Shown one piece after another: positions 24,899 through 32,172 of a stretch of 35,282 bases of DNA. Numbering within the stretch: position 1 is the first letter of the stretch; each line of letters starts with the position of its first letter. Origin of the DNA: Anaerolineales bacterium (GTDB lineage Bacteria > Chloroflexota > Anaerolineae > Anaerolineales > UBA11579); NCBI GenBank assembly GCA_016932165.1, contig JAFGDK010000052.1, forward strand, positions 1 to 35,282. The letters are read 5' to 3'. The position numbers and the translations under genes are program-made. The notes beneath the pieces are model-generated. The model saw only the letters and a program-made list of their open reading frames with translations, was not told where the DNA came from and ran no database searches.

Positions 24899-25800
24899 GA
24901 TATCAAGTCTCCATTTGTTTGCTGGCCTGCTTCATATCGCCGCCAGCCTGCTTGCATTTTCTCACGCACAAATTCGAACCCCGCTTTGACCTGCTCCAGG
25001 GCGTCTGGGAACTTCTCCGTCCACAGCTCCAATACCACCGGCCCCTGGTAGCCGATCTCAGCGATCTTGGCAAATGCTTCCACGAACGGCACTTTTCCCT
25101 CACCCGGCTTCACGTACCGCAGCTGCCCAGGCAGGGTATCCTTGACGTGCAGGGCAGCGATATGCCCTCTGGCTGCCTCAATCTCGGCCAGAACCTCGTC
25201 TTCATCCATCCCGGCAAAGACCAGGTTGCCAATGTCTGCGTAGGCCTGGAACCAGGGAGAATCAAAATAATTCACATATTCCATCACCTTGGTCAGCGAG
25301 TTGATCTGCAGGTCCCAGTTTTCAAGAGCCAGCATCAGCCCTGCTCCGCTGGCACGCTCAAAGCCCGCCCCCATCGCCTCGAGGAACAGCGATTTGCTTT
25401 CCTCGTCCCGCTCTTGGTAATAGTTCTCGGCCCCGGAGAGCAGCATCACCCGCACATCGAGATCCAGGGCCAGATCAATCGCTTTGGCAAAGATCTCCAT
25501 CCCCCGCTTGCGGATCGCTGGATGTTTACTGCCCAGCGGGAAGCGCCGGTGAGCGCTCAGGCTCAACGACCGGACTGGCACGCCGGTGTTAGCTGCCGCC
25601 TGGCGCACAACTGCCCGCTCCTTTTCACCCCAATCCAGCCGGGCGATGCGCCCGTCGGTATCGTCAACAGACATCTCCAGGAAGACGAAACCAGCTGACT
25701 TGGCCTGCAGCAAACGCTCTTCCCAGTCCAGATTCTGGGGAAGCGCCTTCTCATACAGCCCAAAGGGGAGGGCATCTAGTTTAGATTGCCAGTTTGCCAT
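24895..25800 (-). CDS. ulaE: UlaE-like L-xylulose-5-phosphate 3-epimerase
   Basis: Protein of 301 residues in the xylose-isomerase-like TIM-barrel family. It matches E. coli UlaE in the order LPFGLYEKALP, FLEMSVDDTD, LSLSAHRRFPLGS, and keeps the four metal ligands: Glu160 (LALENWD), Asp189 (YADIGN), His218 (LHVKDT) and Glu258 (VVLELW). It should interconvert L-xylulose-5-P and L-ribulose-5-P. I choose ATG 25800 because the frame upstream to 25836 runs through the operator and into the promoter. The ribosome site is weak. First gene of the leftward set ulaE-ulaD-E1a-E1b-E2-ptsH-ptsI. No UlaF (4-epimerase) is nearby. Confidence 0.9.
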   Translation of the reverse strand: MANWQSKLDALPFGLYEKALPQNLDWEERLLQAKSAGFVFLEMSVDDTDGRIARLDWGEKERAVVRQAAANTGVPVRSLSLSAHRRFPLGSKHPAIRKRGMEIFAKAIDLALDLDVRVMLLSGAENYYQERDEESKSLFLEAMGAGFERASGAGLMLALENWDLQINSLTKVMEYVNYFDSPWFQAYADIGNLVFAGMDEDEVLAEIEAARGHIAALHVKDTLPGQLRYVKPGEGKVPFVEAFAKIAEIGYQGPVVLELWTEKFPDALEQVKAGFEFVREKMQAGWRRYEAGQQTNGDLIS

Positions 25801-25809
25801 CCAGTCTCT

Positions 25810-25825
25810 TTTCACATATGTGAAA
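25810..25825. promoter_or_regulatory. Operator O2 of the ulaE promoter
   Basis: TTTCACATATGTGAAA, a perfect 16-base palindrome between the transcription start and ATG of ulaE. The core TCACATATGTGA is identical to a site before the SorC-family gene (30274-30285). Confidence 0.85.
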
Positions 25826-25831
25826 TATACA

Positions 25832-25845
25832 ATCACATTCGTGAT
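25832..25845. promoter_or_regulatory. Operator O1 of the ulaE promoter
   Basis: ATCACATTCGTGAT: perfect outer arms (ATCAC/GTGAT) with a four-base centre. It covers the predicted start of transcription (about 25841). Its centre is 21 bp, two helical turns, from O2. Confidence 0.8.
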
Positions 25846-25847
25846 AG

Positions 25848-25876
25848 ACTATAAAACAAAACAGCGGTTTTGTCAA
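25848..25876 (-). promoter_or_regulatory. Promoter of the ulaE-to-ptsI gene set
   Basis: On the minus strand TTGACA (25876-25871), 17-base spacer, TATAGT (25853-25848). Five of six -10 positions and all -35 positions are consensus. Two operators follow directly, the arrangement of a repressible promoter. Confidence 0.85.
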
Positions 25877-25976
25877 TCCGGCAGAAAAAGATCCCCCCTT
25901 ACTCAACAAAAATTCACCCGCAGATCACATGAACAAATCTAACTGGATAACCCGATGTGTGTGCCGCGGCTGCTCC

Positions 25977-27140
25977 CTACAAGGGATAGCCCCCATACTC
26001 AAACACTGCCCGGCACATCGCGGCGATATTCTCGGGCAGCACATCTGGCTGCACATTATGAACCGGCCCCACGATCAACCCCCCACCCGGCCCCATCGCC
26101 CTGATCACCCGCTTCACCTCAGCGGCAACTTCCTCTGGAGAGCCAAATGGCAGCACCCCCTGGGCATCTATTCCCCCGTGAAAAACCAGATCGGCACCGA
26201 AATCCTGCTTCAACCCCTCCACCCCCATCCCTGCACAGCCTGTCTGGATCGGGTCCAGCACGTCCACCCCCTCGGCGATCAGATCAGGGATAAATGACCG
26301 GATGGCGCCATCTGAGTGCAGCATCAGCTTCACATGGCTGGCCCCATGCCTGTCCAGCGCTCGCCGGGCAGCCCGCCAGCGCCTGCTCAACACCGGACGC
26401 AGAACTTGCTGCCACACCTTCTGCGAAAACAACGGGCGGTCCTGCATCCCCAGATCTTCCCCGCTGAGTTTGAAGATACTGAGATACCGCCCCGCCTCAC
26501 GGATACCGGCCTCATCCAGCGCCATCTGGATGTCGGCAATCCGATTCATCAAGGCGCAGGCAAAATCCGGGTAAAGCGCCAGGTCCATCATCCAGCACTC
26601 GTACCCGCGCAAAAAGGATGCCAGCTCCATGATCGTGCCGCCAAAACGGCCGATATAAGCCAGCTGTGTATTTTCATACTTTTGCCTGGTTTCCTCCGCC
26701 AGCCCGCGCACCCGGCCCGGATCTGCTGGGTCAGGCCAGGGATAAGCATCCAGATCAATCTCCTCAGGGTGCATCCCCTCAAATGGGGAGTGGCATACCT
26801 CCAGCAGGAAGGACCCATCAGCCAGGTCTATCTGCTTGCGGCCCACGCCCCATTCATCAAAAACAATGCCGTCCAGCTTATCGGACGGCGCGATATTCAC
26901 ATCTGGGGCTCGTAACTTAATCGAGGCGGTATCAAACCCCAAGGCTGCCAGCAGATCAATTCCCGGCTCCACCTCGCCGAACCGGTTGGGGCGCATCCCT
27001 TCATCAGGCGGCAGACCAATATGTTCCCGCAGGCGCACATACGGCACCTCAGTGATCGTCATACTGAGCGGCACCCGGTCTGGCTCACGGTGGTTCAGAG
27101 CCGCCTCCACGCGCTGGCGAGAAGTCCACACCGCGGTCAT
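25977..27140 (-). CDS. Uroporphyrinogen decarboxylase-like (URO-D/MtaA-type) protein
   Basis: Protein of 387 residues with a URO-D-like TIM barrel. It shows the family patterns EPDRVPLSM near the start, GRFGGTIMELASFLRGYE and, near the end, HSDGAIRSFIPDLIAEGVDVLDPIQ with FHGGIDAQGVLP. True HemE enzymes are shorter and lack several of these; this longer type groups with corrinoid methyltransferase-like and uncharacterised URO-D-like proteins found in sugar and methyl-compound loci. The reaction is unknown. It starts nine bases after the 27150-27647 gene stop, so the two are probably co-transcribed. It precedes the ulaE promoter but is separate from it. Confidence 0.82.
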   Translation of the reverse strand: MTAVWTSRQRVEAALNHREPDRVPLSMTITEVPYVRLREHIGLPPDEGMRPNRFGEVEPGIDLLAALGFDTASIKLRAPDVNIAPSDKLDGIVFDEWGVGRKQIDLADGSFLLEVCHSPFEGMHPEEIDLDAYPWPDPADPGRVRGLAEETRQKYENTQLAYIGRFGGTIMELASFLRGYECWMMDLALYPDFACALMNRIADIQMALDEAGIREAGRYLSIFKLSGEDLGMQDRPLFSQKVWQQVLRPVLSRRWRAARRALDRHGASHVKLMLHSDGAIRSFIPDLIAEGVDVLDPIQTGCAGMGVEGLKQDFGADLVFHGGIDAQGVLPFGSPEEVAAEVKRVIRAMGPGGGLIVGPVHNVQPDVLPENIAAMCRAVFEYGGYPL

Positions 27141-27149
27141 CAGCCGTTC

Positions 27150-27647
27150 CTATTCCTGCGCCTCTTCCTTTTCAGCTTTCCGTTCGGCATTCTTTTGTTC
27201 ACGCAGACGTGCGCCCAATTTGCGCGAACTGGGCGTTATCGTTTTTATATGCGCTCCCTTAAGCAATTTGATCGCCAAGTCCACGATCTCTTTATCATCA
27301 AAATAAAGCTGTAAAGTCTCAACCGAAATCCGCTTGGGCAGCAGTGCACCAACATGCCCCACAAACGGGAAGGGGGCAGCCTCAACCGCTTTCTCCCAGG
27401 GAATATTAATCATCTCACGCACGCGTTTGTTGGTAGACTTCCTGTTCAAATCCTCATTCAGATGAACTGTCTTTGCCACTTCAACAACCAAATAGCGGTA
27501 AACCCGCACCAGGTTATTCCAGCACAGAAACATAAAAAGGCCGTAGCTCAAAACAACTGAATTAATTACACAGGCATTGGCTTCATAAAAATAGAGAATC
27601 TGGCGGCCAACTTCCCCCATCATCATCTCAAGAAATGAACGGATCAT
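27150..27647 (-). CDS. Hypothetical membrane-anchored protein, 165 aa
   Basis: Protein of 165 residues. One or two N-terminal hydrophobic segments (about 15-50, including VINSVVLSYGLFMFLCW) are followed by a charged alpha/beta region (60-140) with NKRVREMINIPWEKAVEAAPFP and a very basic tail rich in Lys, Arg and Glu. The family is not recognised. It lies between the PTS IIC gene, whose terminator hairpin separates them partly, and the URO-D-like gene. GAGGAG lies ten bases before ATG 27647, a rather long spacing. A partner role for the URO-D-like protein is a guess. Confidence 0.65.
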   Translation of the reverse strand: MIRSFLEMMMGEVGRQILYFYEANACVINSVVLSYGLFMFLCWNNLVRVYRYLVVEVAKTVHLNEDLNRKSTNKRVREMINIPWEKAVEAAPFPFVGHVGALLPKRISVETLQLYFDDKEIVDLAIKLLKGAHIKTITPSSRKLGARLREQKNAERKAEKEEAQE

Positions 27648-27684
27648 AAGGCAGAGTCTCCTCTAACTACCCATTGTGTTTTAC

Positions 27685-27721
27685 AACAAAAGGGGCATGC
27701 GCCTGAAAGACGCACACCCCT
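27685..27721 (-). terminator. Terminator after PTS IIC
   Basis: On the minus strand an 11-pair stem (27721-27711 with 27701-27691, two G-T pairs) with a nine-base loop is followed by TTTTGTTGT. It should end or attenuate transcription from the EIIABC genes before the membrane protein gene. Confidence 0.75.
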
Positions 27722-27752
27722 CTGAGTTTAGTTCAACTGTGCCGTGACAGCA

Positions 27753-29159
27753 CTAGTCTCCCGCAGCCGGGCCGCCAGCAGCGGCTTCCCAGGCAGCGGT
27801 ATTCTTCTTGTAGAAGTACCAGAACACAGCCATCACAACAGTAAACAGGATCACGCCAATCCAGCCAAGGCCTCCACCAAGCACCATGAAGGCCCACGGG
27901 ATCCAGATAAAGCCGTCACCCACGCTGGAAATCTGGGATGCGCCCTCTGGGAAGGCGAAACCAGCATTCGCAGCCGCATCGGTCATCGCCGGCGCCATCG
28001 CATTGCCAAGGTAGAAGCCGACAATGATGATCAGCGTACCGATGATAATCATGCGGACCACATTCCCCTTGGTGACCGGGCCGGTCAGGGCGATCACGAA
28101 CGGGAAGATCGCCAGGTCGGCGAACAACAGCATGCGGTTGCCGGGCAGGATGATCGAAAGCAGGATGGCGATCGGGACCAGCACCAGCGAAGCAGAGATC
28201 ACAGCCGGGTGGCCGATCAGGATGGCAGAGTCCAGGCCGATGTACACTTCGCGGCCGGAAGCGCGCTTCTGCATGAATTCGCGGGCGGCTTCCGAGATCG
28301 GGATCAAACCTTCCATCAGGATCGAAACCATGCGGGGCAGCAAAACCATCACCGCGGCCAGGTTAACGCCCAACAGCAGAATCTTGCCGAAGGTGGCAAT
28401 GAACCCAGCAGATGCAAACTCACCGAAGTAACCGATCAGGCCGAGGATAATACCAATGATCAAACCCATCACCATTGGGTCGCCAAAGGTGGGGCCAAAG
28501 CGGCGTTCAATGGCATCTGGGTCAGCATCCAGGTCCTTCAGACCAGGGATCCTGTCCAACAGCAGGTTGATCGGGATAGCCAGCGCCACGTAGGCGGTGG
28601 ATGTGCCGTGGGGGATGGAAATGCCGGGCAGGTTGTAGAAGTCCTGCACTGCCGGGGCAGTCCAGTCGGCGAAGAACAGCATCAGAGCGGCAGCTACTGC
28701 CGCAGAGGCAATCCCCAGGGTCAGGTTGCCGGTGGCGGCATACACCAGGGAGCCTGCGAAGGCGAAGTGCCAGAAGTTCCACACGTCCACATTCAGGGTC
28801 TTGGTCAGGCGCAGGGCCAGCAGTACGATATTCACCAGCAGCGCCACCGGGATGACCCACAGGCCGACATCAGTGCCAAACGCAATGGCGGCCGCCGCCG
28901 GCCAGCCGACATCAATGATGTCTCGTTCAATCCCGGCATTTGCCACCATGGCTTTTGCCACGCCATCGATAGAACCCCACATCAAGCCGATGATCAGGTT
29001 GATACCGATGAAGGCCACACCGATGATCACCGCTGAGCGGAACGCTTTGCCGGGCTTTGTGCCCAAAACGAGGGCAAACACAAAGATGATGATTGGCAGC
29101 ATCACGGTCGAGCCGAGAGTGTCAAACAAGGCTTTTAAGCCTACAAGAAAGGAATCCAT
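27753..29159 (-). CDS. PTS galactitol-type Enzyme IIC permease
   Basis: Integral membrane protein of 468 residues with about ten or more hydrophobic helices and the galactitol-family (GatC/SgcC) pattern, e.g. LGSTVMLPIIIFVFALVLG near the start, IERRFGPTFGDPMVMGLIIG, LPRMVSILMEGLIPISEAAREF and GHPAVISASLVLVPIAI. It carries and phosphorylates a polyol or sugar at the membrane, receiving phosphate from IIB. ATG 29159 follows GGAGG by six bases; an upstream TTG-like extension to 29213 has none. The substrate cannot be read from sequence. Encoded after IIA and IIB in the same direction. Confidence 0.92.
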   Translation of the reverse strand: MDSFLVGLKALFDTLGSTVMLPIIIFVFALVLGTKPGKAFRSAVIIGVAFIGINLIIGLMWGSIDGVAKAMVANAGIERDIIDVGWPAAAAIAFGTDVGLWVIPVALLVNIVLLALRLTKTLNVDVWNFWHFAFAGSLVYAATGNLTLGIASAAVAAALMLFFADWTAPAVQDFYNLPGISIPHGTSTAYVALAIPINLLLDRIPGLKDLDADPDAIERRFGPTFGDPMVMGLIIGIILGLIGYFGEFASAGFIATFGKILLLGVNLAAVMVLLPRMVSILMEGLIPISEAAREFMQKRASGREVYIGLDSAILIGHPAVISASLVLVPIAILLSIILPGNRMLLFADLAIFPFVIALTGPVTKGNVVRMIIIGTLIIIVGFYLGNAMAPAMTDAAANAGFAFPEGASQISSVGDGFIWIPWAFMVLGGGLGWIGVILFTVVMAVFWYFYKKNTAAWEAAAGGPAAGD

Positions 29160-29233
29160 TTTTAACCTCCGATAGTTACACAAGTTAAATAGAATAATGA
29201 AGCTGGGTTGCACGGTTATTTATCTATACAGGT

Positions 29234-29243
29234 TCACCTCCTT
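29234..29243 (-). promoter_or_regulatory. Isolated perfect Shine-Dalgarno sequence between IIB and IIC
   Basis: Minus-strand AAGGAGGTGA, fully complementary to the usual 16S rRNA 3' end, lies 75 bases before the IIC start with no suitable start codon at normal spacing. It may load ribosomes, stabilise the message, or be a remnant of a lost small gene. Confidence 0.5.
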
Positions 29244-29287
29244 CTCCTCTCTGGTTTATCCTTCGCATCAAAATTCAGGGAATTATG

Positions 29288-29569
29288 CTAACCTTTCAAA
29301 GTCGCAATAATCTCTTCGATCACCTTATCTTTCCCGATGCCGGTCAGGAAAGCCAGCCCGTTGATCACTGGGATACCGGGATCGAAGCGCACCTGGGAGG
29401 TGGTCACGATCAAATCTGCGCCGTCAACAAAATTCTTAATCTCGGCCGCTTTGCACTGCTTGGTGACAACATCAATCCCGGCCGCTTTGCAGGCCTCTTC
29501 AATAGCTTTGGCTGCCACGGTTGAAGTAGCAATTGCTGTCCCACAAGATACGATTACGGTTTTTGCCAT
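29288..29569 (-). CDS. PTS galactitol-type Enzyme IIB
   Basis: Protein of 93 residues, normal for GatB-type IIB. The phosphocysteine is Cys9 in IVSCGTAIATSTVA, the P-loop-like family signature. It passes phosphate from IIA to the substrate bound in IIC. It lies 62 bases after the IIA stop and 128 bases before the IIC start, with AGGAACC before the ATG. The longer IIB-IIC gap contains an unusually strong ribosome-site sequence (29234-29243). Confidence 0.92.
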   Translation of the reverse strand: MAKTVIVSCGTAIATSTVAAKAIEEACKAAGIDVVTKQCKAAEIKNFVDGADLIVTTSQVRFDPGIPVINGLAFLTGIGKDKVIEEIIATLKG

Positions 29570-29631
29570 GATTGGTTCCTCTTTCGTTTTTGTTTTGTTG
29601 AATAAAAAAACCGCAAAGGCTGACCAAACCC

Positions 29632-30087
29632 TCAGCTCAATGCGGCGTAGATCTCTTTCACGGACTCAGCGGCAATCAATGCATCAATCACCACTGGCTG
29701 TTGTAGAACTGCTGCCACGCTCTGCAGCATCTCCACCTGAGATTTGGGTTGGTCAAGCGCCAGCATGATCACCAGCCGGCAGGGCACTGCTACTTCATTC
29801 TCAACCATGTTATAAAACACCACTTCCTGCTTCAAAGTTGCGAGCCCCAGAGCAGATTTTTTCACATACTCGATATCCACATGCGGAATAGCTGCATTCA
29901 CCGACCCGCCCAAAGGCAGCCCGGTAGGCATATTGGCCTCGCGCTCCAGCGTGGCATCGATAAAATCGTCGGTGACAAAACCCAAATCCAATAATCTTCC
30001 CCCCAACTCCCGGATCACTTCCTCAGATGTCTCAGCCTCCATATTTAAAACAATCGCACCGGGATCCAAAAAATCCTTTATCTCCAT
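29632..30087 (-). CDS. PTS Enzyme IIA (fructose/galactitol-type, EIIA-2)
   Basis: Protein of 151 residues. The phosphorylated residue is His69 in NAAIPHVD, within the EIIA-2 pattern. It takes phosphate from HPr and gives it to IIB. GAGGAG lies five bases before ATG 30087, which I prefer to ATG 30099. It is the first gene of the leftward EIIABC set and is divergent from the SorC-family gene; the 280-base region between holds the tandem operators. A leftward promoter within it is not clear (TTCACA with TATGAC at 16 bases is a weak candidate overlapping the operators). Confidence 0.92.
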   Translation of the reverse strand: MEIKDFLDPGAIVLNMEAETSEEVIRELGGRLLDLGFVTDDFIDATLEREANMPTGLPLGGSVNAAIPHVDIEYVKKSALGLATLKQEVVFYNMVENEVAVPCRLVIMLALDQPKSQVEMLQSVAAVLQQPVVIDALIAAESVKEIYAALS

Positions 30088-30226
30088 ACTTCTCCTCATC
30101 CTTGATAAGATGATTGCAAAACTGCCAATCGGGAGACTGTCAAATCTTACGTTTCCTGAAAACAGTCAAAAACACAGGCATTCTTGCTTACTTATACTTT
30201 ACTACAATTTCAACAATTGTGAATAC

Positions 30227-30255
30227 TTGACTTCGCTTGTCATATAAGGTAAAGT
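30227..30255 (+). promoter_or_regulatory. Promoter of the SorC-family regulator operon
   Basis: TTGACT (30227-30232), 17-base spacer, TAAAGT (30250-30255). The -10 is modest. The transcription start (about 30262) falls inside the first operator, suggesting autoregulation. Confidence 0.6.
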
Positions 30256-30265
30256 ACATATGTGA
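30254..30265. promoter_or_regulatory. Operator A of the regulator promoter
   Basis: GTACATATGTGA: right half identical to the operator core, left half with two mismatches. Overlaps the -10 and the start of transcription. Confidence 0.65.
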
Positions 30266-30273
30266 AAGTATTT

Positions 30274-30285
30274 TCACATATGTGA
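30274..30285. promoter_or_regulatory. Operator B of the regulator promoter
   Basis: TCACATATGTGA, identical to the core of O2 before ulaE. Its centre is 20 bp from operator A, about two helical turns. Confidence 0.85.
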
Positions 30286-30367
30286 CATCTTACTTTAAAA
30301 TCATCAGGATGTCAATCTAGTGAAAATTACCCGGAGCCACTACTTTCGCAGGGAAATCAGGGTTTAA

Positions 30368-31342
30368 ATGACGCCAAAAAACAAATCACAAGATCGGGAA
30401 GAAATGCTGGCTGATATCGCTGAAATGTACTATCAGGAGGGAAAAACGCAGGCAGAAATTTCCGTTAAGGTAGGGATGACCCGCTCTGCCATCTCCCGCA
30501 TGCTGACTGAAGCCCGCCAAAAGGGCATTGTAGAAATCCATGTCCATCGCCCGCTTCGCTACCACCCAGAGCTTGAAAATAAACTCAAACATCATTTCAA
30601 TCTGATCGGTGCCAGGGTGATTACCCACGGTTCCAATCTCGAGTATGATGAACTAAAAAAACGGCTGGGCAATGCCGCCGCAATCGATCTGAGCGCCCTG
30701 TTGCGGCCCAAGATGATTATTGGAGTGGCCTGGGGCACCACCGTAAAATCGGTGATCGATGCGCTCTCTCCCACCCTCCTGCCGGGAACTCAGGTGGTGC
30801 AGCTGCTCGGTATTCTCGGATCTATCCGGCACAGCTACAGCGGTCAAACCCTGGTAGAAAGCCTGGCCTACAAGCTGGGCGGGGAGGGCTTTTATCTCTA
30901 CGCACCCTTTATGGTGGATACAGAAGACACCGCAACTGTCTTGAAGAATGACCTCAGTATCAAAAAAGCACTTTCTCTTGGCACCCAATCCGACCTCGCC
31001 ATCCTCGGTGTTGGATCAGTGAAGCCAGATTTTTGCAGCCTCTACCAGGGAGACCATATCTCCCGGCAAGACCTTCGAACGCTTACTGCGCAGAACGTTG
31101 TCGGCGATGTAAGTGGGCATTATTTTGATATTTACGGTCAATCTGCCAATGTGGAATTCCATAAACGGCTGATGGGTATTTGCAAGGAAGACCTGCTCAA
31201 AATACCGGTCCGTTTCGGTACCGCTGGGAATCCTGAAAAGGCAGAAGCCGTCCTCGGCGCCTTACGCGGCAGCTATATCAACTACCTGACCACAGACAGC
31301 CAGACTGCTGCCCGCATACTGGAACTGGCTGAATCCCAATAG
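30368..31342 (+). CDS. SorC/DeoR-family sugar-binding transcriptional regulator
   Basis: Protein of 324 residues. An N-terminal HTH (about 12-58) includes YYQEGKTQAEISVKVGMTRSAISRM-type helices, followed by a sugar-phosphate-binding SorC domain (about 65-322) with GVAWGTTVKSVIDAL and VVQLLGILG. Members bind phosphorylated sugars as effectors and usually work as tetramers on paired sites. The tandem operators before this gene and before ulaE, 20-21 bp apart, suit that. It is first in a six-gene operon. It is probably a repressor released by a pathway sugar phosphate; effector unknown. AGGG lies six bases before ATG 30368. Confidence 0.92.
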   Translation: MTPKNKSQDREEMLADIAEMYYQEGKTQAEISVKVGMTRSAISRMLTEARQKGIVEIHVHRPLRYHPELENKLKHHFNLIGARVITHGSNLEYDELKKRLGNAAAIDLSALLRPKMIIGVAWGTTVKSVIDALSPTLLPGTQVVQLLGILGSIRHSYSGQTLVESLAYKLGGEGFYLYAPFMVDTEDTATVLKNDLSIKKALSLGTQSDLAILGVGSVKPDFCSLYQGDHISRQDLRTLTAQNVVGDVSGHYFDIYGQSANVEFHKRLMGICKEDLLKIPVRFGTAGNPEKAEAVLGALRGSYINYLTTDSQTAARILELAESQ

Positions 31343-31356
31343 AACGGAAAACGCAA

Positions 31357-32172
31357 ATGATCGATCTGGCAAAATTCAACACCATCTTATTCGACGGTGA
31401 CGGCGTACTCTGGCGAGCCGATGAACCCATTGATGGGATCAAACCTCTTTTCTCGCTTCTAAACGATCAGCAGATCAACTGGGCCCTGCTGACCAACAAC
31501 AATACCAAGACCGCCCAGCACTATGCCAATAAGCTGATTAAATTTGGCGCCCCTGCAGACCCTAGCCTGGTCTTTACCAGCTCCACTGCGACTGCCGCCT
31601 ATGTGCTCGAGAATTACGGCCCTAACGCTGCCCTGCACGTGGTCGGCATGGACGGGCTGCTGATCACTTTGGAGGAAGCCGGTTTCAAAGTCTCCACCGG
31701 AGAAACCCCGCCAGACCACCCGGTTGTGGCTGTCGTTTCTGGCATGGACCGGCAGATCACCCACGACAAGATCAAAGTTGCCATGCGCCTGATCATGGGC
31801 GGAGCAGACTTCATCGCCACCAATACAGACGGCTCCTTCGTCACACCCGAAGGTTTCAACCCTGGCACCGGGATGGTCATTGGAGCGCTGCAATTCGCCT
31901 CCGGCACCATCCCAACTGTGATGGGAAAGCCTGAAGCGGCCATATACCACACAGCCCTGAAACGCTTCAATGCCAACCCTGCCGACACCCTGATGGTCGG
32001 CGACCGGTTGAACACCGATATCCTTGGTGCCAACCGGCTGGGCATAACCACCGCCATGGTGCTGACTGGCGTAAACTCTCGCCAGGATGCAGCCAACGGC
32101 GAGATCAAGCCCGATATGATCTATCAGGACATCCGTGAGTTGTACCAGGCATTAAAGGAAGCCCACGCATGA
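31357..32172 (+). CDS. HAD-IIA family sugar/nucleotide phosphatase (NagD/AraL-like)
   Basis: Protein of 271 residues. HAD motif I is LFDGDGVLWRADEPIDG (nucleophile Asp13, Asp15), motif II is LLTNNNTK, motif III the Lys in GKPEAAIYHTAL, and motif IV GDRLNTDI. The large C2 cap between II and III is typical of class IIA. These enzymes dephosphorylate sugar phosphates or nucleotides, often to avoid toxic build-up. It begins 14 bases after the regulator stop and overlaps surE (ATGA), so it is in the regulator operon. Substrate not assigned. Confidence 0.9.
   Translation: MIDLAKFNTILFDGDGVLWRADEPIDGIKPLFSLLNDQQINWALLTNNNTKTAQHYANKLIKFGAPADPSLVFTSSTATAAYVLENYGPNAALHVVGMDGLLITLEEAGFKVSTGETPPDHPVVAVVSGMDRQITHDKIKVAMRLIMGGADFIATNTDGSFVTPEGFNPGTGMVIGALQFASGTIPTVMGKPEAAIYHTALKRFNANPADTLMVGDRLNTDILGANRLGITTAMVLTGVNSRQDAANGEIKPDMIYQDIRELYQALKEAHA

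Noticed and set aside
25801-25836. Upstream extension of ulaE by 12 codons
   Set aside because: The extension would be encoded by the operator itself, with its start within a few bases of the predicted transcription start; ATG 25800 matches UlaE length.
27744-29036. 430-codon plus-strand frame rich in Gln, His, Asp and Arg
   Set aside because: It lies exactly opposite the PTS IIC gene; its low-complexity polar composition is what the reverse complement of membrane-helix codons gives.
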